From positions 496,001 through 560,000 of the forward strand of contig NZ_JAPKND010000001.1 in NCBI RefSeq assembly GCF_026344035.1: 64,000 bases of DNA. Reading direction: 5' to 3'. The stretch's first letter is position 1, and each line of letters begins with the position of its first letter. The position numbers and the translations under genes were made by a program. The notes under the pieces were generated by a model. The model was not told the origin of the DNA, did no database searches, and was given only the letters and a program-made list of their open reading frames with translations. Shown piece by piece: positions 56,896-64,000 of this stretch. The DNA is from Alcaligenes endophyticus (GTDB lineage Bacteria; Pseudomonadota; Gammaproteobacteria; Burkholderiales; Burkholderiaceae_B).

Positions 56896-58071
56896 TTATA
56901 GGGCCGACTGAGTCTGAAATCGTTTCGGTGTCAACGCATCGGGTTCCACCTGCTCTTGCACTAAGACCGGGTCCAGCTCTTGCTCTAAGAGAATATTAGC
57001 GGCCAAGAGTGAGGCCCCAGGCGCTGTTTGTATGCCATACCCCCCCTGACCTGCTAACCAGAAAAAACCGCTTAGCTGAGGGTCCCACCCGATCACAAAA
57101 TCACCATCTGCTACGAACGAGCGCAAGCCTGCCCATGTATGAGTAGGCCGACGAATATCTAAGGTGGTGGCGCTAGTAATTCTATCTATTCCAATAGCAA
57201 TATCTAACTCTTCAGGCACCACATCATGCGCATCCACGGGGTCGGCATTGGCGGGCGAACCCATCAATTGCCCTGCATCAGGTTTAAAATAATAAGACTC
57301 ATCAATACCTACCACCGCAGGCCAGGCTTCAAACTCTGCTGCGGGTATAGGTTCGGAATTGCCATTGCACAGCGCCTTAAAGGTAAAAGCACTGCGGCGC
57401 TTTGGCTGCAAGCCTACCTCTAACGCCCCAAACTGCGCCCCCACCTCCTGAGCCCAAGCGCCGGCGGCATTAACCACGGTACGTGCTTGTACCTCCGTGC
57501 CGTTACTAAGTTGCAACACCCATAGGTCATTCTCACGAAGGCTATGCGTAATTTTGGTACTAAATAAGAACTCCACACCTTGCTGGCGGGCGCCGCGTAA
57601 AAAACCTTGCAACAAAGCATGCACATCCACGTCTTTAGCGTCCAGCTCTTCGACCGCACCTAATAAACCCTCGGCTTGAACGCAAGGGACACGGCGCAGC
57701 ACCTCCTCCGCGCTAATCTCTCGGATGCGATTGCCCGAATCACGCGCGTCCAGCAGAAAATTTTCTTTGAGTTTTTCCTGCCCCTCTCGTACTAGGTACA
57801 ACACCCCGCGATCCGTTAATAAAGGATGTTCACTAAACTGCTCCGGCGGTTGAGTAAAAAAGCGACGGCTGGCGCGAGTTAAGGCACGGGTAGTCGGGGT
57901 GCCATAGGTCTCCATGAACATGGCTGCCGAACGCCCGGACGAGTGGTATCCTGGTTGAGTCTCGGCCTCTAGCACTAACGTGCGCGCCATACCCCCAATT
58001 CGGTAAGCTAAAGAAACCCCTGCCATACCAGCGCCGACAACGACGAAATCGTATATATCCTGACCTGCCAT
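56896..58071 (-). CDS. D-amino-acid dehydrogenase, D-arginine dehydrogenase (DauA)-like
   Basis: An FAD-dependent oxidoreductase of 391 residues with the DxGxGxxG-type FAD motif VVVGAGMAG. Long blocks resemble Pseudomonas aeruginosa D-arginine dehydrogenase: GYHSSGRSAA, LQPKRRSAFTF (substrate Arg), DESYYFKPDAG (Tyr), GSPANADPVDAHDV, HTWAGLRSFVADGDFV (substrate Arg) and GQGGYGIQT. The enzyme would oxidise a D-amino acid to an imino acid, passing electrons to the quinone pool. By eye the residues that contact the guanidinium group (Glu87) and His48 of the Pseudomonas enzyme are Val and Met here, so neutral D-amino acids are a more likely substrate. First gene of the eleven-gene operon. Confidence 0.87.
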   Translation of the reverse strand: MAGQDIYDFVVVGAGMAGVSLAYRIGGMARTLVLEAETQPGYHSSGRSAAMFMETYGTPTTRALTRASRRFFTQPPEQFSEHPLLTDRGVLYLVREGQEKLKENFLLDARDSGNRIREISAEEVLRRVPCVQAEGLLGAVEELDAKDVDVHALLQGFLRGARQQGVEFLFSTKITHSLRENDLWVLQLSNGTEVQARTVVNAAGAWAQEVGAQFGALEVGLQPKRRSAFTFKALCNGNSEPIPAAEFEAWPAVVGIDESYYFKPDAGQLMGSPANADPVDAHDVVPEELDIAIGIDRITSATTLDIRRPTHTWAGLRSFVADGDFVIGWDPQLSGFFWLAGQGGYGIQTAPGASLLAANILLEQELDPVLVQEQVEPDALTPKRFQTQSAL

Positions 58072-58102
58072 TTCCTCTGCTTACCTCTAATTTCCCGTAA
58101 AC

Positions 58103-58144
58103 GAGAATTCTCTGTATTGAGAATTCTCTGATTAGAGAATCTTC
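58103..58144. promoter_or_regulatory. Three-copy palindromic operator array
   Basis: GAGAATTCTC at 58103-58112, again at 58119-58128, and a degenerate GAGAATCTTC at 58135-58144: three 10-bp dyads at an exact 16-bp pitch. They lie 31-73 bp before the start of the dauA-like gene, in the 261-bp spacer after lysR. This looks like a cooperative binding array for a dimeric regulator. The XRE-cupin protein encoded at the end of the operon and the adjacent LysR are the obvious candidates. Confidence 0.65.
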
Positions 58145-58283
58145 AAGCATTCGCCGACTCAGGTCAATAGCCGTTGCGCGGGGTTTTCCCTTATCTTGCC
58201 TACTATAATATTTAAGTTTGAACAAATAGTGTCCCAACCGTAGATACGTCCCGTTTGTTGCCGGTACCCTTGGGCTACCTCGC

Positions 58284-58304
58284 AGATGCTAGATGCTAGA
58301 TGCT
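58284..58304. repeat. Three tandem AGATGCT heptamers
   Basis: Perfect head-to-tail AGATGCT x3 in the spacer between lysR (stop at 58333) and the operator array. Not seen elsewhere in the window. Could be slippage-prone or chance; no regulatory meaning is evident. Confidence 0.6.
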
Positions 58305-58332
58305 GTAGCAGTCGTGCAGCACCCTACCTGCA

Positions 58333-59274
58333 TCACACTGACCAGATCTGCGCAGCGCTAAGCTCTCGTAAAATCTGGGCAAATAACTCTTCGGAAGAGG
58401 GCAATTTGCTATCAGTGCGACGTATTAAACTAATGGCGGGCAAGTTCCAATCAAACGCTAAAGGCACGATGCCTGCACCGCCGCGGCGCTCTAAGTCATG
58501 CGCCAAATCTAGTGGCACAATCGCCAGCAAGCGCTCGTTATGGCGTAGCATGCGCAAAATAATGCCAGGGTCATAAGTCTCCACCACCGGCACAGGTAAG
58601 GTCAGGTTGGCCTTATGAAACATTTCAGCGATTTTGCGCCCTACAGGTGTTTGTTCTGATGGCAATATCCATTGCATATCTACAAAATCAGCCAAGCTTA
58701 TTTGTCGATGTTGCAAGCGTCGCACCACCTGTTGGTGGGCAATTAAGGCAACCTGCTGCTCATATAAAATCTCATAACTCACTCCCTCTAAGCCCGTTAA
58801 GGCCGTCGCTCGGCCAATGACACAATCAAGCTCACGTTTAGTCAGGGCCTGTACTAAAAAATTAGACGTCAATTGCGTAATACTGCTGGCAATCCCATGC
58901 CGTGAGTACAACAACTGAACCGCTTGAGTTAATAACTCAACGGACACATAAGGCATAGCGCCAATGCGCAGCCTGTCCGCGTAGCCGTGTTGCACGGCCT
59001 GTATTTGCGCACCCCAAACCTCGAGCTCTTGCAAAATAAGTTCCGCTTTAGCAATTGCCAGCTCACCAAGACGCGTAGCCACTAAGCCTCGGCCCGTTCG
59101 GACAAAAAGCATCCCGCCGCAAATATCCTCGGCCTCAGATAAGGCCTTAGTCACCGCGGGCTGGCTAATACCCATTTCTATTGCCACACGAGTTAACGTC
59201 CCCCAGCGCTTAATACCTTGCAACAAGGATAAATGACGTAGTTTTAAACGACTCAGTAAAACGGAATGGCTCAT
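58333..59274 (-). CDS. LysR-family transcriptional regulator
   Basis: A 313-residue LTTR. Winged HTH near the N-terminus (LRHLSLLQGIKRWGTLTRVAIEMGISQPAVTKAL in overview; core LTRVAIEMGISQPAVTKAL) and a co-inducer domain (RLRIGAMPYVSVELL, DCVIGRATAL). It resembles the CbbR/GbpR-type group. I start at the ATG at 59274 (MSHSVLLSR) with GGGG 5 nt upstream, because the ATG at 59289 lies in a 22-bp palindrome. Divergent from the GGT-like gene and upstream of the dauA operon, so it could regulate both. Inducer unknown. Confidence 0.88.
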   Translation of the reverse strand: MSHSVLLSRLKLRHLSLLQGIKRWGTLTRVAIEMGISQPAVTKALSEAEDICGGMLFVRTGRGLVATRLGELAIAKAELILQELEVWGAQIQAVQHGYADRLRIGAMPYVSVELLTQAVQLLYSRHGIASSITQLTSNFLVQALTKRELDCVIGRATALTGLEGVSYEILYEQQVALIAHQQVVRRLQHRQISLADFVDMQWILPSEQTPVGRKIAEMFHKANLTLPVPVVETYDPGIILRMLRHNERLLAIVPLDLAHDLERRGGAGIVPLAFDWNLPAISLIRRTDSKLPSSEELFAQILRELSAAQIWSV

Positions 59275-59288
59275 TTCTACCCCAAGCA

Positions 59289-59310
59289 TTCATAACCATA
59301 AGGTTATGAA
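59289..59310. promoter_or_regulatory. 22-bp perfect palindrome in lysR/ggt divergent spacer
   Basis: Half-sites TTCATAACC and GGTTATGAA around ATAA, 9 bp each, located 15-36 bp before the lysR start and about 80 bp before the divergent GGT-like gene. Placement and symmetry suit a LysR autoregulatory site also controlling the divergent promoter. The even spacing does not give the classic T-N11-A exactly. Confidence 0.55.
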
Positions 59311-59388
59311 TATATCAATTATTACGAATTTGCAGTTATCTAAACTTCCTATACTAAAACCTACCCTAGGCACGCACGGAGCTTACAC

Positions 59389-61227
59389 ATGAGCAATTCA
59401 TTCACTACACGTCCGGAAATCATTGGCACATTTGGTGTCGTGTCGAGCACCCACTGGCTTGCCTCACAAGTGGGGATGAGTGTTTTAGAGCGTGGGGGAA
59501 ATGCTTACGACGCCGCGGCCGCCGCTGGTTTTGTCTTGCAGGTCGTCGAGCCGCACCTAAATGGCCCCGGTGGGGAAGTACCGATTATGCTATGGAGCCA
59601 AGCAGAACAAAGAATGCGCGTAGTATGTGGCCAGGGATACGCTCCAGCACAAGCGAGCGCCAGCTATTTCCAGCAGTTAGGGCTAGAGCTAGTTCCTGGC
59701 GTGGGCATGTTACCTGCTACCGTACCGGGTGCCTTCGGTGCCTGGCTAACGATGCTGCGCGACTATGGCACATGGGAAATAGACGATATTTTACGTCCCG
59801 CGATTGAATACGCCCGTGATGGCTTCCCCATTTTGCCCCGCACTACACAAGCCATACTCGCGGTACGGGATTTATTCCAACAGCAATGGTCGGAGTCTGC
59901 CCACGTTTGGTTGCCCAATCAACGCGTCCCGCGGCCAGGCTCTCTATTTAGAAACCCCGCCCTCGCAAACACGTATCAACGTATTGCCCAAGAAGCCACC
60001 AGCGCAGGCACCGACCGCAAGGCCCGCATCGATGCGGCACTACGCTTGTGGTATCAAGGCTTTGTAGCCAAGAGGATAGATCAGTTTTACCAAAACGAAT
60101 ACTTATGGGACTGCACAGGAGAAAAAAATCGCGGCCTATTACGGTATGACGACATGGCTCAATGGCAAAGCAGCTATGAAGACCCGATTTATTATGATTA
60201 CGGCCATCACACTGTTGCCAAATGTGGGGCGTGGTCACAAGGCCCGGTTTTCCTCCAGCAATTGGCGCTACTCAAACACTGCCCAATCAGCCATTTAGAT
60301 CCCAGTTCACCCGAGTTTGTCCATTACCTTACCGAGGCGAGTAAGCTTGCCATGGCTGACCGCTTAGCCTGGTATGGTGATCCAAATTTTGTTAACGTGC
60401 CGCTTGCCCAGTTGTTGTCGGATGATTACAACCGCCAACGCGCAGCCAGCATTGGCCTACAAGCAAGCCTTGAGCTACGTCCAGGCAACCCTGGCGGCCA
60501 AACAGCGTATATGCCTGACCTGCAGATCGCACAACGCACCTTGGCGCAAGCCCAACTGCAGTATGGCAGTGGTGAACCTACCTTCGCTACCCTACCTCCT
60601 TTGGACACCTGGCGTGATGAAGAAGTGTTTGTGGGCGACACCTGCCATTTAGCCATTATTGATAAAGAAGGCAATATGGTTTCAGCCACACCGTCAGGGG
60701 GCTGGCTCTCATCCAGCCCCACGATCGCTGAGCTGGGCTTTTCTTTAAATACCAGGCTGCAAATGACCTGGCTGGATCCTGCCTCCCCGGGTTATTTGAT
60801 GCCTGGTAAACGCCCCAGCACCACCTTATCGCCCAGCATGGCGTTACGCGATGGTCAGCCTTACCTTGCGTTCGGCACCCCCGGTGGTGATCAACAAGAT
60901 CAATGGACCCTCGCCTTTTTACTGAGGCATTGCCATGCTGGTATGAACTTACAACAAGCCATTGACGCCCCCGCTTGGCATAGTGAGCACTTTCCTGCTT
61001 CCTTTTGGCCACGAGACGTACGCTACAACCGGCTTGTTATTGAATCTCGCCTGCCGCCTCACACCCAGGAAGAGCTAAGGCAACGAGGCCATGACCTACA
61101 TATTGGTCAACCTTGGTCTGAAGGCCGGATTAGCGCCTGTAGCCAAGAAATAACCAGTTCTGGGAGGCGACTGCTGAAAGCGGCTGCCAACCCGCGCGGC
61201 ATGCAATCGTATGCCGTTGGTCGATAA
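59389..61227 (+). CDS. Gamma-glutamyltransferase-family N-terminal-nucleophile hydrolase
   Basis: A 612-residue GGT-family protein. The autoprocessing/catalytic Thr is Thr418 in VGDTCHLAIIDKEGN. KRPSTTLSPSM and GTPGGDQQ provide the substrate and oxyanion loops, and the N-terminal part has GGNAYDAAAAAGFVLQVVEPHLNGPGGE as in the family. There is no signal peptide, unlike E. coli GGT. The Arg that binds the gamma-glutamyl carboxylate (E. coli DFREMAP) appears as GQGYAP here, so it may cleave other amide or acyl bonds. GGAG 8 nt before the ATG. Co-directional with the Bug receptor gene and divergent from lysR. Confidence 0.85.
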   Translation: MSNSFTTRPEIIGTFGVVSSTHWLASQVGMSVLERGGNAYDAAAAAGFVLQVVEPHLNGPGGEVPIMLWSQAEQRMRVVCGQGYAPAQASASYFQQLGLELVPGVGMLPATVPGAFGAWLTMLRDYGTWEIDDILRPAIEYARDGFPILPRTTQAILAVRDLFQQQWSESAHVWLPNQRVPRPGSLFRNPALANTYQRIAQEATSAGTDRKARIDAALRLWYQGFVAKRIDQFYQNEYLWDCTGEKNRGLLRYDDMAQWQSSYEDPIYYDYGHHTVAKCGAWSQGPVFLQQLALLKHCPISHLDPSSPEFVHYLTEASKLAMADRLAWYGDPNFVNVPLAQLLSDDYNRQRAASIGLQASLELRPGNPGGQTAYMPDLQIAQRTLAQAQLQYGSGEPTFATLPPLDTWRDEEVFVGDTCHLAIIDKEGNMVSATPSGGWLSSSPTIAELGFSLNTRLQMTWLDPASPGYLMPGKRPSTTLSPSMALRDGQPYLAFGTPGGDQQDQWTLAFLLRHCHAGMNLQQAIDAPAWHSEHFPASFWPRDVRYNRLVIESRLPPHTQEELRQRGHDLHIGQPWSEGRISACSQEITSSGRRLLKAAANPRGMQSYAVGR

Positions 61228-61262
61228 GCCACCCAATAAGCAAAAACCAAGAGGAGTACAAC

Positions 61263-62237
61263 ATGTTTAAACCTTTACTGACCGCCTGCTTAGCAGGTTC
61301 CCTTCTACTGACCTCGGCGCTCGGTGCACAAGCTCAGTCATCCTATCCAGATAAAGCCGTGACGGTTATCGTGCCTTGGGCCGCAGGGGGATCCACTGAT
61401 ATTTTAGCCCGTGTCATTTCCGAAAAACTAAGCCAGTCATTAGGCGAACCTTTCGTTGTTGAAAATCGCTCAGGTGCCTCGGGCAATATAGGCACCAATT
61501 TAGTGGCCAAAGCAAAACCCAATGGCTACACCTTATTAGTGGGATCGATGAGCACCCACACCATGAACCAAGCCATGTATCCCACCATGCCATTTGATGG
61601 CGTGAAGGATTTCACCCCGATTGCTAAAGTTGCTTTGGTGACCAATACCATGGTCGTCAACCCTAGCCTGCCCGTTAACACCGTACAAGAGTTCATTGAT
61701 TACGCGAAAGCCAACCCAGATGCTATTGCCTATGCGTCCGCGGGCCCGGGCTCAACCAACCACCTGAGCGCCGCGATGTTTGAAAAAGCAACCGGCATTA
61801 ACCTATTACACGTTCCCTATCGTGGTGGTGCACCCGCTGTGTTGGACACGGTGGGTAATCAAACTAAATTGCTATTTACCGCAGGCACGCAGTCCCTACC
61901 TTTTGTCAAAGAAAACAAGCTCAAATTGCTTGCTGTCACCGAAGATCAACGTGCCCCAAGCCTTCCTGACGTACCCACTGTGGCGGAAACCGTAAGCGGC
62001 TATGAGCTAAGCGTATGGTATGGATTCTTCGGCCCTGCTGGTATGCCTGACGATATCGTCAAAAAACTGAACCACGAGATTAATGCAGCCTTGCAACAAC
62101 CTGATGTGATTGCAAAAATGGAATCCATGGCCGTACAACTGTTGGACAGTACACCCGAGCAGTTTGCACAAGATCTACAAAGCGATGCCATCAAATACGA
62201 TGCATTAATCAAAGAGCTAGGTATACGCCTTGAGTAA
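61263..62237 (+). CDS. Tripartite tricarboxylate transporter substrate-binding protein (Bug family)
   Basis: A periplasmic receptor of 324 residues. Signal peptide ends ALGAQAQS; the mature protein begins YPDKAVTVIVPWAAGGSTDILAR. ENRSGASGNIGT and HVPYRGGAPAV are Bug/TctC signatures (ligand-carboxylate loops). RBS AGGAG 5 nt before the ATG. No TctA/TctB membrane genes are in the window, as is typical for the many orphan Bug proteins of Alcaligenaceae. It overlaps the GAF gene start by 8 nt. The ligand may be an acidic or amino-acid-type compound of the locus (inference). Confidence 0.9.
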   Translation: MFKPLLTACLAGSLLLTSALGAQAQSSYPDKAVTVIVPWAAGGSTDILARVISEKLSQSLGEPFVVENRSGASGNIGTNLVAKAKPNGYTLLVGSMSTHTMNQAMYPTMPFDGVKDFTPIAKVALVTNTMVVNPSLPVNTVQEFIDYAKANPDAIAYASAGPGSTNHLSAAMFEKATGINLLHVPYRGGAPAVLDTVGNQTKLLFTAGTQSLPFVKENKLKLLAVTEDQRAPSLPDVPTVAETVSGYELSVWYGFFGPAGMPDDIVKKLNHEINAALQQPDVIAKMESMAVQLLDSTPEQFAQDLQSDAIKYDALIKELGIRLE

Positions 62238-62760
62238 CCTAAGCACAAGTAGTCGTATCACAAGTGCACATTTCCCCCTAGATACTGCCTGCGCCATTGC
62301 CCAGGCAAGCGGGGGGGAAGACCCGCAGGCCTTATTTCAGTTGCTGGACCACAGCGCGCACGCCGTACTACAGCACCAGCTATTAACGATTAACCTGTAC
62401 CAGGCCCCACTAGAGCAACTCACGCGACTATACAGCTCGAATACGCAAGCCTATCCCATCGGGGGCAGCAAGAACAAAAAAGGGGTGCCTTGGGGCGCGC
62501 ATGTCCTACAACAAGGGAGAGTTTATATAGGAGAAGGCCCAGAAGCACTACGCTGGGCGTTTGACGACCATGTGCTGATTCAACAGTTGGGGCTACGTTC
62601 TGTTATTAATGTACCCGTAAGGTTCAGGCAACAATGCTTAGGCACCGTTAACTTTCTGATGCCCTACGACAGCATTGGTGATGCACAGCGCGAGATGGCC
62701 ATACTATGCGCTCTGTTGGCCTTGCCTGGCCTGCTGCAAGCGCATCAAAAACAAGCATAA
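62230..62760 (+). CDS. GAF domain protein
   Basis: A 176-residue soluble protein whose main part is a GAF-type sensor fold: LLTINLYQ, VPWGAHVLQQGRVYIGEGPEAL and SVINVPVRFRQQCLGTVNFLMP. It begins with TTG at 62230, overlapping the Bug gene by 8 nt, and ends before a bidirectional terminator. There is no output domain, so it may bind a small ligand or modify one. Role in this locus unknown. Confidence 0.75.
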   Translation: MSNLSTSSRITSAHFPLDTACAIAQASGGEDPQALFQLLDHSAHAVLQHQLLTINLYQAPLEQLTRLYSSNTQAYPIGGSKNKKGVPWGAHVLQQGRVYIGEGPEALRWAFDDHVLIQQLGLRSVINVPVRFRQQCLGTVNFLMPYDSIGDAQREMAILCALLALPGLLQAHQKQA

Positions 62761-62777
62761 AGGTTGACCCCTTACAC

Positions 62778-62808
62778 AAAAAACCCAGGCTATTAACCTG
62801 GGTTTTTT
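62778..62808. terminator. Bidirectional intrinsic terminator (GAF gene / apt)
   Basis: A-run, stem CCCAGG, 7-nt loop, CCTGGG, then TTTTTT. Runs of A on the left and T on the right let it serve both the rightward GAF transcript and the leftward apt transcript. It lies 18 nt after the GAF stop and 15 nt after the apt stop. Confidence 0.85.
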
Positions 62809-62822
62809 ATAGAGACAGACGC

Positions 62823-63374
62823 CTAGCGATCGGACTCGTTAAAACTACACACCGTATAAACCGGCAAGCCTGTGGCTTCGATAGTTTGAGAGCCACCCAG
62901 CTCGGGTAAGTCAATAATAGCCGCCGCTTCAATAACATTGGCACCTAAGCGTTGCAATAAACGCGTCGCAGCCATAAGAGTGCCACCCGTAGCGATCAAA
63001 TCATCAATCAGCAATACGCGCTGACCAGGGCGCACAGAGTCCATGTGCATTTCCACGGTAGCATTCCCGTATTCTAAGGAATACTCTTCAGCGACCGTTT
63101 TAAAAGGCAACTTGCCTTGTTTACGCACAGGCACAAACCCTAGATTCAATTCGTACGCTAACACGGAGCCTACAATAAAGCCTCGGGCATCTACCCCGGC
63201 GATTAAATCTAACTTTTGCCCCATGTAACGATAAACGAATAGATCGATTAAGACTCGAAACGAACGGGGGTCCTGCAACACTGGCGTAATATCACGGAAA
63301 GTCACACCAGGCTTGGGCCAATCAGGCACATTACGTATGGTTTGACGGACATAAGCAGCAGGATCTATACGCAT
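62823..63374 (-). CDS. apt: Adenine phosphoribosyltransferase
   Basis: Salvages adenine with PRPP to AMP. A 183-residue protein with the PRPP motif [13 protein letters not shown], an N-terminal [20 protein letters not shown], and [17 protein letters not shown]. Start at the ATG at 63374 (MRIDPAAYV); the preceding 20 codons in frame are not homologous. Adenine released by the mtnN product nucleosidase elsewhere in the window would be a substrate. Spacer of 160 bp to the next gene holds nothing obvious. Confidence 0.95.
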   Translation of the reverse strand: MRIDPAAYVRQTIRNVPDWPKPGVTFRDITPVLQDPRSFRVLIDLFVYRYMGQKLDLIAGVDARGFIVGSVLAYELNLGFVPVRKQGKLPFKTVAEEYSLEYGNATVEMHMDSVRPGQRVLLIDDLIATGGTLMAATRLLQRLGANVIEAAAIIDLPELGGSQTIEATGLPVYTVCSFNESDR

Positions 63375-63534
63375 AGTATTTTGGGCAAATTCAAAGTAAA
63401 AACAGAAGCCTGTAAAACACAGACACGCCAGCAAGTGTACACAATCGTATCCCTGTAAATAGGGAATCTCCCATAAACTTTACAAGCGTTGCGCATAGAC
63501 TACGCCTAGCTTGCTTGCTAAGCAATAGACAGAC

Positions 63535-64000
63535 TTAACCTTGCAAACGTCCCTCGTAAAGCTGCCAGTGGTGTTGAAATAAATGTTCAGGCACCAGCCC
63601 ATGCGTTACTAGAATAACCGTGCGATCTTTCGCCGCCAACATAATGTCATTTAATAAAGCTTGGGCCGTTAACACATCTAGGCCGGCGCATGGCTCGTCT
63701 AAAAACCAGATGTGAGCATCAGTCAAAATAGTGCGGGCCAAACATAAGCGTCTTGCCTGCCCCACAGAAAGTTGATTCCCTCCTTCGCCTAGCCACGCCT
63801 CGAGCCCCTGTGGCAAATCACGAATTTTTTCTGCTAATTGCACCTGTTCCAGCACCTGCCACAAACGTGCGTCATCCACCGTTGGGTTGGCCATTAATAA
63901 ATTGTCGCGCACAGTACCAAGAAACAAAGGGGAGTCTTGTGCCAATAACGTGCACACATTAAACCAACTGGCTGTTTGCCAATGCGTCGCAGCCTGCCCT
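63535..64000 (-). CDS. cydC: ABC transporter ATPase, CydC-like (5' end outside window)
   Basis: Frame open to the right edge, so only the C-terminal ATPase part is visible (about 155 codons). It has the Q-loop region LLAQDSPLFLGTVRDNLL, AWLGEGGNQLSVGQARRL (signature LSVGQ), Walker B IWFLDEPCAGLD and a switch His in VILVTHGL. The match to CydC (SWLGEGG and RRLAIARALL-like) is better than to other exporters. CydDC exports glutathione/cysteine and is needed for cytochrome bd assembly. The first GTG at 63957 is internal, not a start. Confidence 0.8.
   Translation of the reverse strand, partial: GQAATHWQTASWFNVCTLLAQDSPLFLGTVRDNLLMANPTVDDARLWQVLEQVQLAEKIRDLPQGLEAWLGEGGNQLSVGQARRLCLARTILTDAHIWFLDEPCAGLDVLTAQALLNDIMLAAKDRTVILVTHGLVPEHLFQHHWQLYEGRLQG

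Noticed and set aside
58284-58304. CRISPR-like repetition
   Set aside because: The units are 7 bp, contiguous and without spacers; no CRISPR array or cas gene in the window.

Overview
This is an ordinary chromosomal stretch from a betaproteobacterium, most likely Alcaligenaceae (Burkholderiales), at roughly 50% G+C by eye. The indicators are a Nudix-ThiE fusion, the scpA-panC-DUF3460 block, a Bug-type tripartite tricarboxylate receptor, a giant DUF3683-type FAD/Fe-S oxidoreductase, and a D-aminoacylase with the same length and metal-ligand numbering as the Alcaligenes faecalis enzyme. I see no tRNA, rRNA, CRISPR array, insertion sequence or prophage. Both ends cut a gene: a Nudix-ThiE protein on the left and cydC on the right. 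The genus cannot be fixed from the sequence alone.

Layout. 1-1.7 kb: Nudix-ThiE and a spermidine-synthase-like protein. 1.7-10.6 kb: a leftward RND efflux operon (adaptor, two RND pumps, outer-membrane channel; MdtABC/MuxABC-OpmB type). 10.8-15.5 kb: housekeeping genes zapD, coaE, an NlpE-like lipoprotein, an orphan LuxR-type HTH protein, panC, scpA and DUF3460. 15.5-24.7 kb: a 14-TM drug transporter, an MmyB-type regulator, metH, then a cobalamin riboswitch driving btuB and a BtuF-like binding protein. 24.8-29.3 kb: thiG-thiD-mtnN-pcm-tolC. 29.3-35.1 kb: rfaE2 with a diiron ferritin-like protein, then ubiB-ubiJ, a Tim44-like protein and ubiE. 35.3-39.6 kb: phoB-phoR, then VOC-pxpB-pxpC with a strong but reversed Pho box between the two groups. 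39.6-46.5 kb: ilvA, a YqaA-like membrane protein, the 1313-residue oxidoreductase and a HugZ-like flavin-binding protein.

The most distinctive part is 46.5-62.8 kb, an accessory catabolic locus. A leftward run of eleven closely spaced genes encodes a D-arginine-dehydrogenase-like flavoenzyme, a RidA imine deaminase, an M81/MlrC metallopeptidase, a complete Dpp/Opp-type peptide ABC importer, an N-acyl-D-amino-acid deacylase, an N-carbamoyl-D-amino-acid hydrolase and an XRE-cupin regulator. Just upstream of the first gene lie three copies of a 10-bp palindrome at an exact 16-bp pitch, a likely operator array. A LysR regulator and, divergently, a gamma-glutamyltransferase-like enzyme, a Bug solute receptor and a GAF protein complete the locus. 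A 22-bp perfect palindrome lies between lysR and the divergent genes. Read as a pathway: import N-blocked (acyl, carbamoyl or peptidyl) D-amino acids, strip the blocking group, oxidise the free D-amino acid to an imino acid, and hydrolyse the imine to a keto acid and ammonia. The enzyme families are well supported. The true substrate, and the pathway as a unit, are inference.
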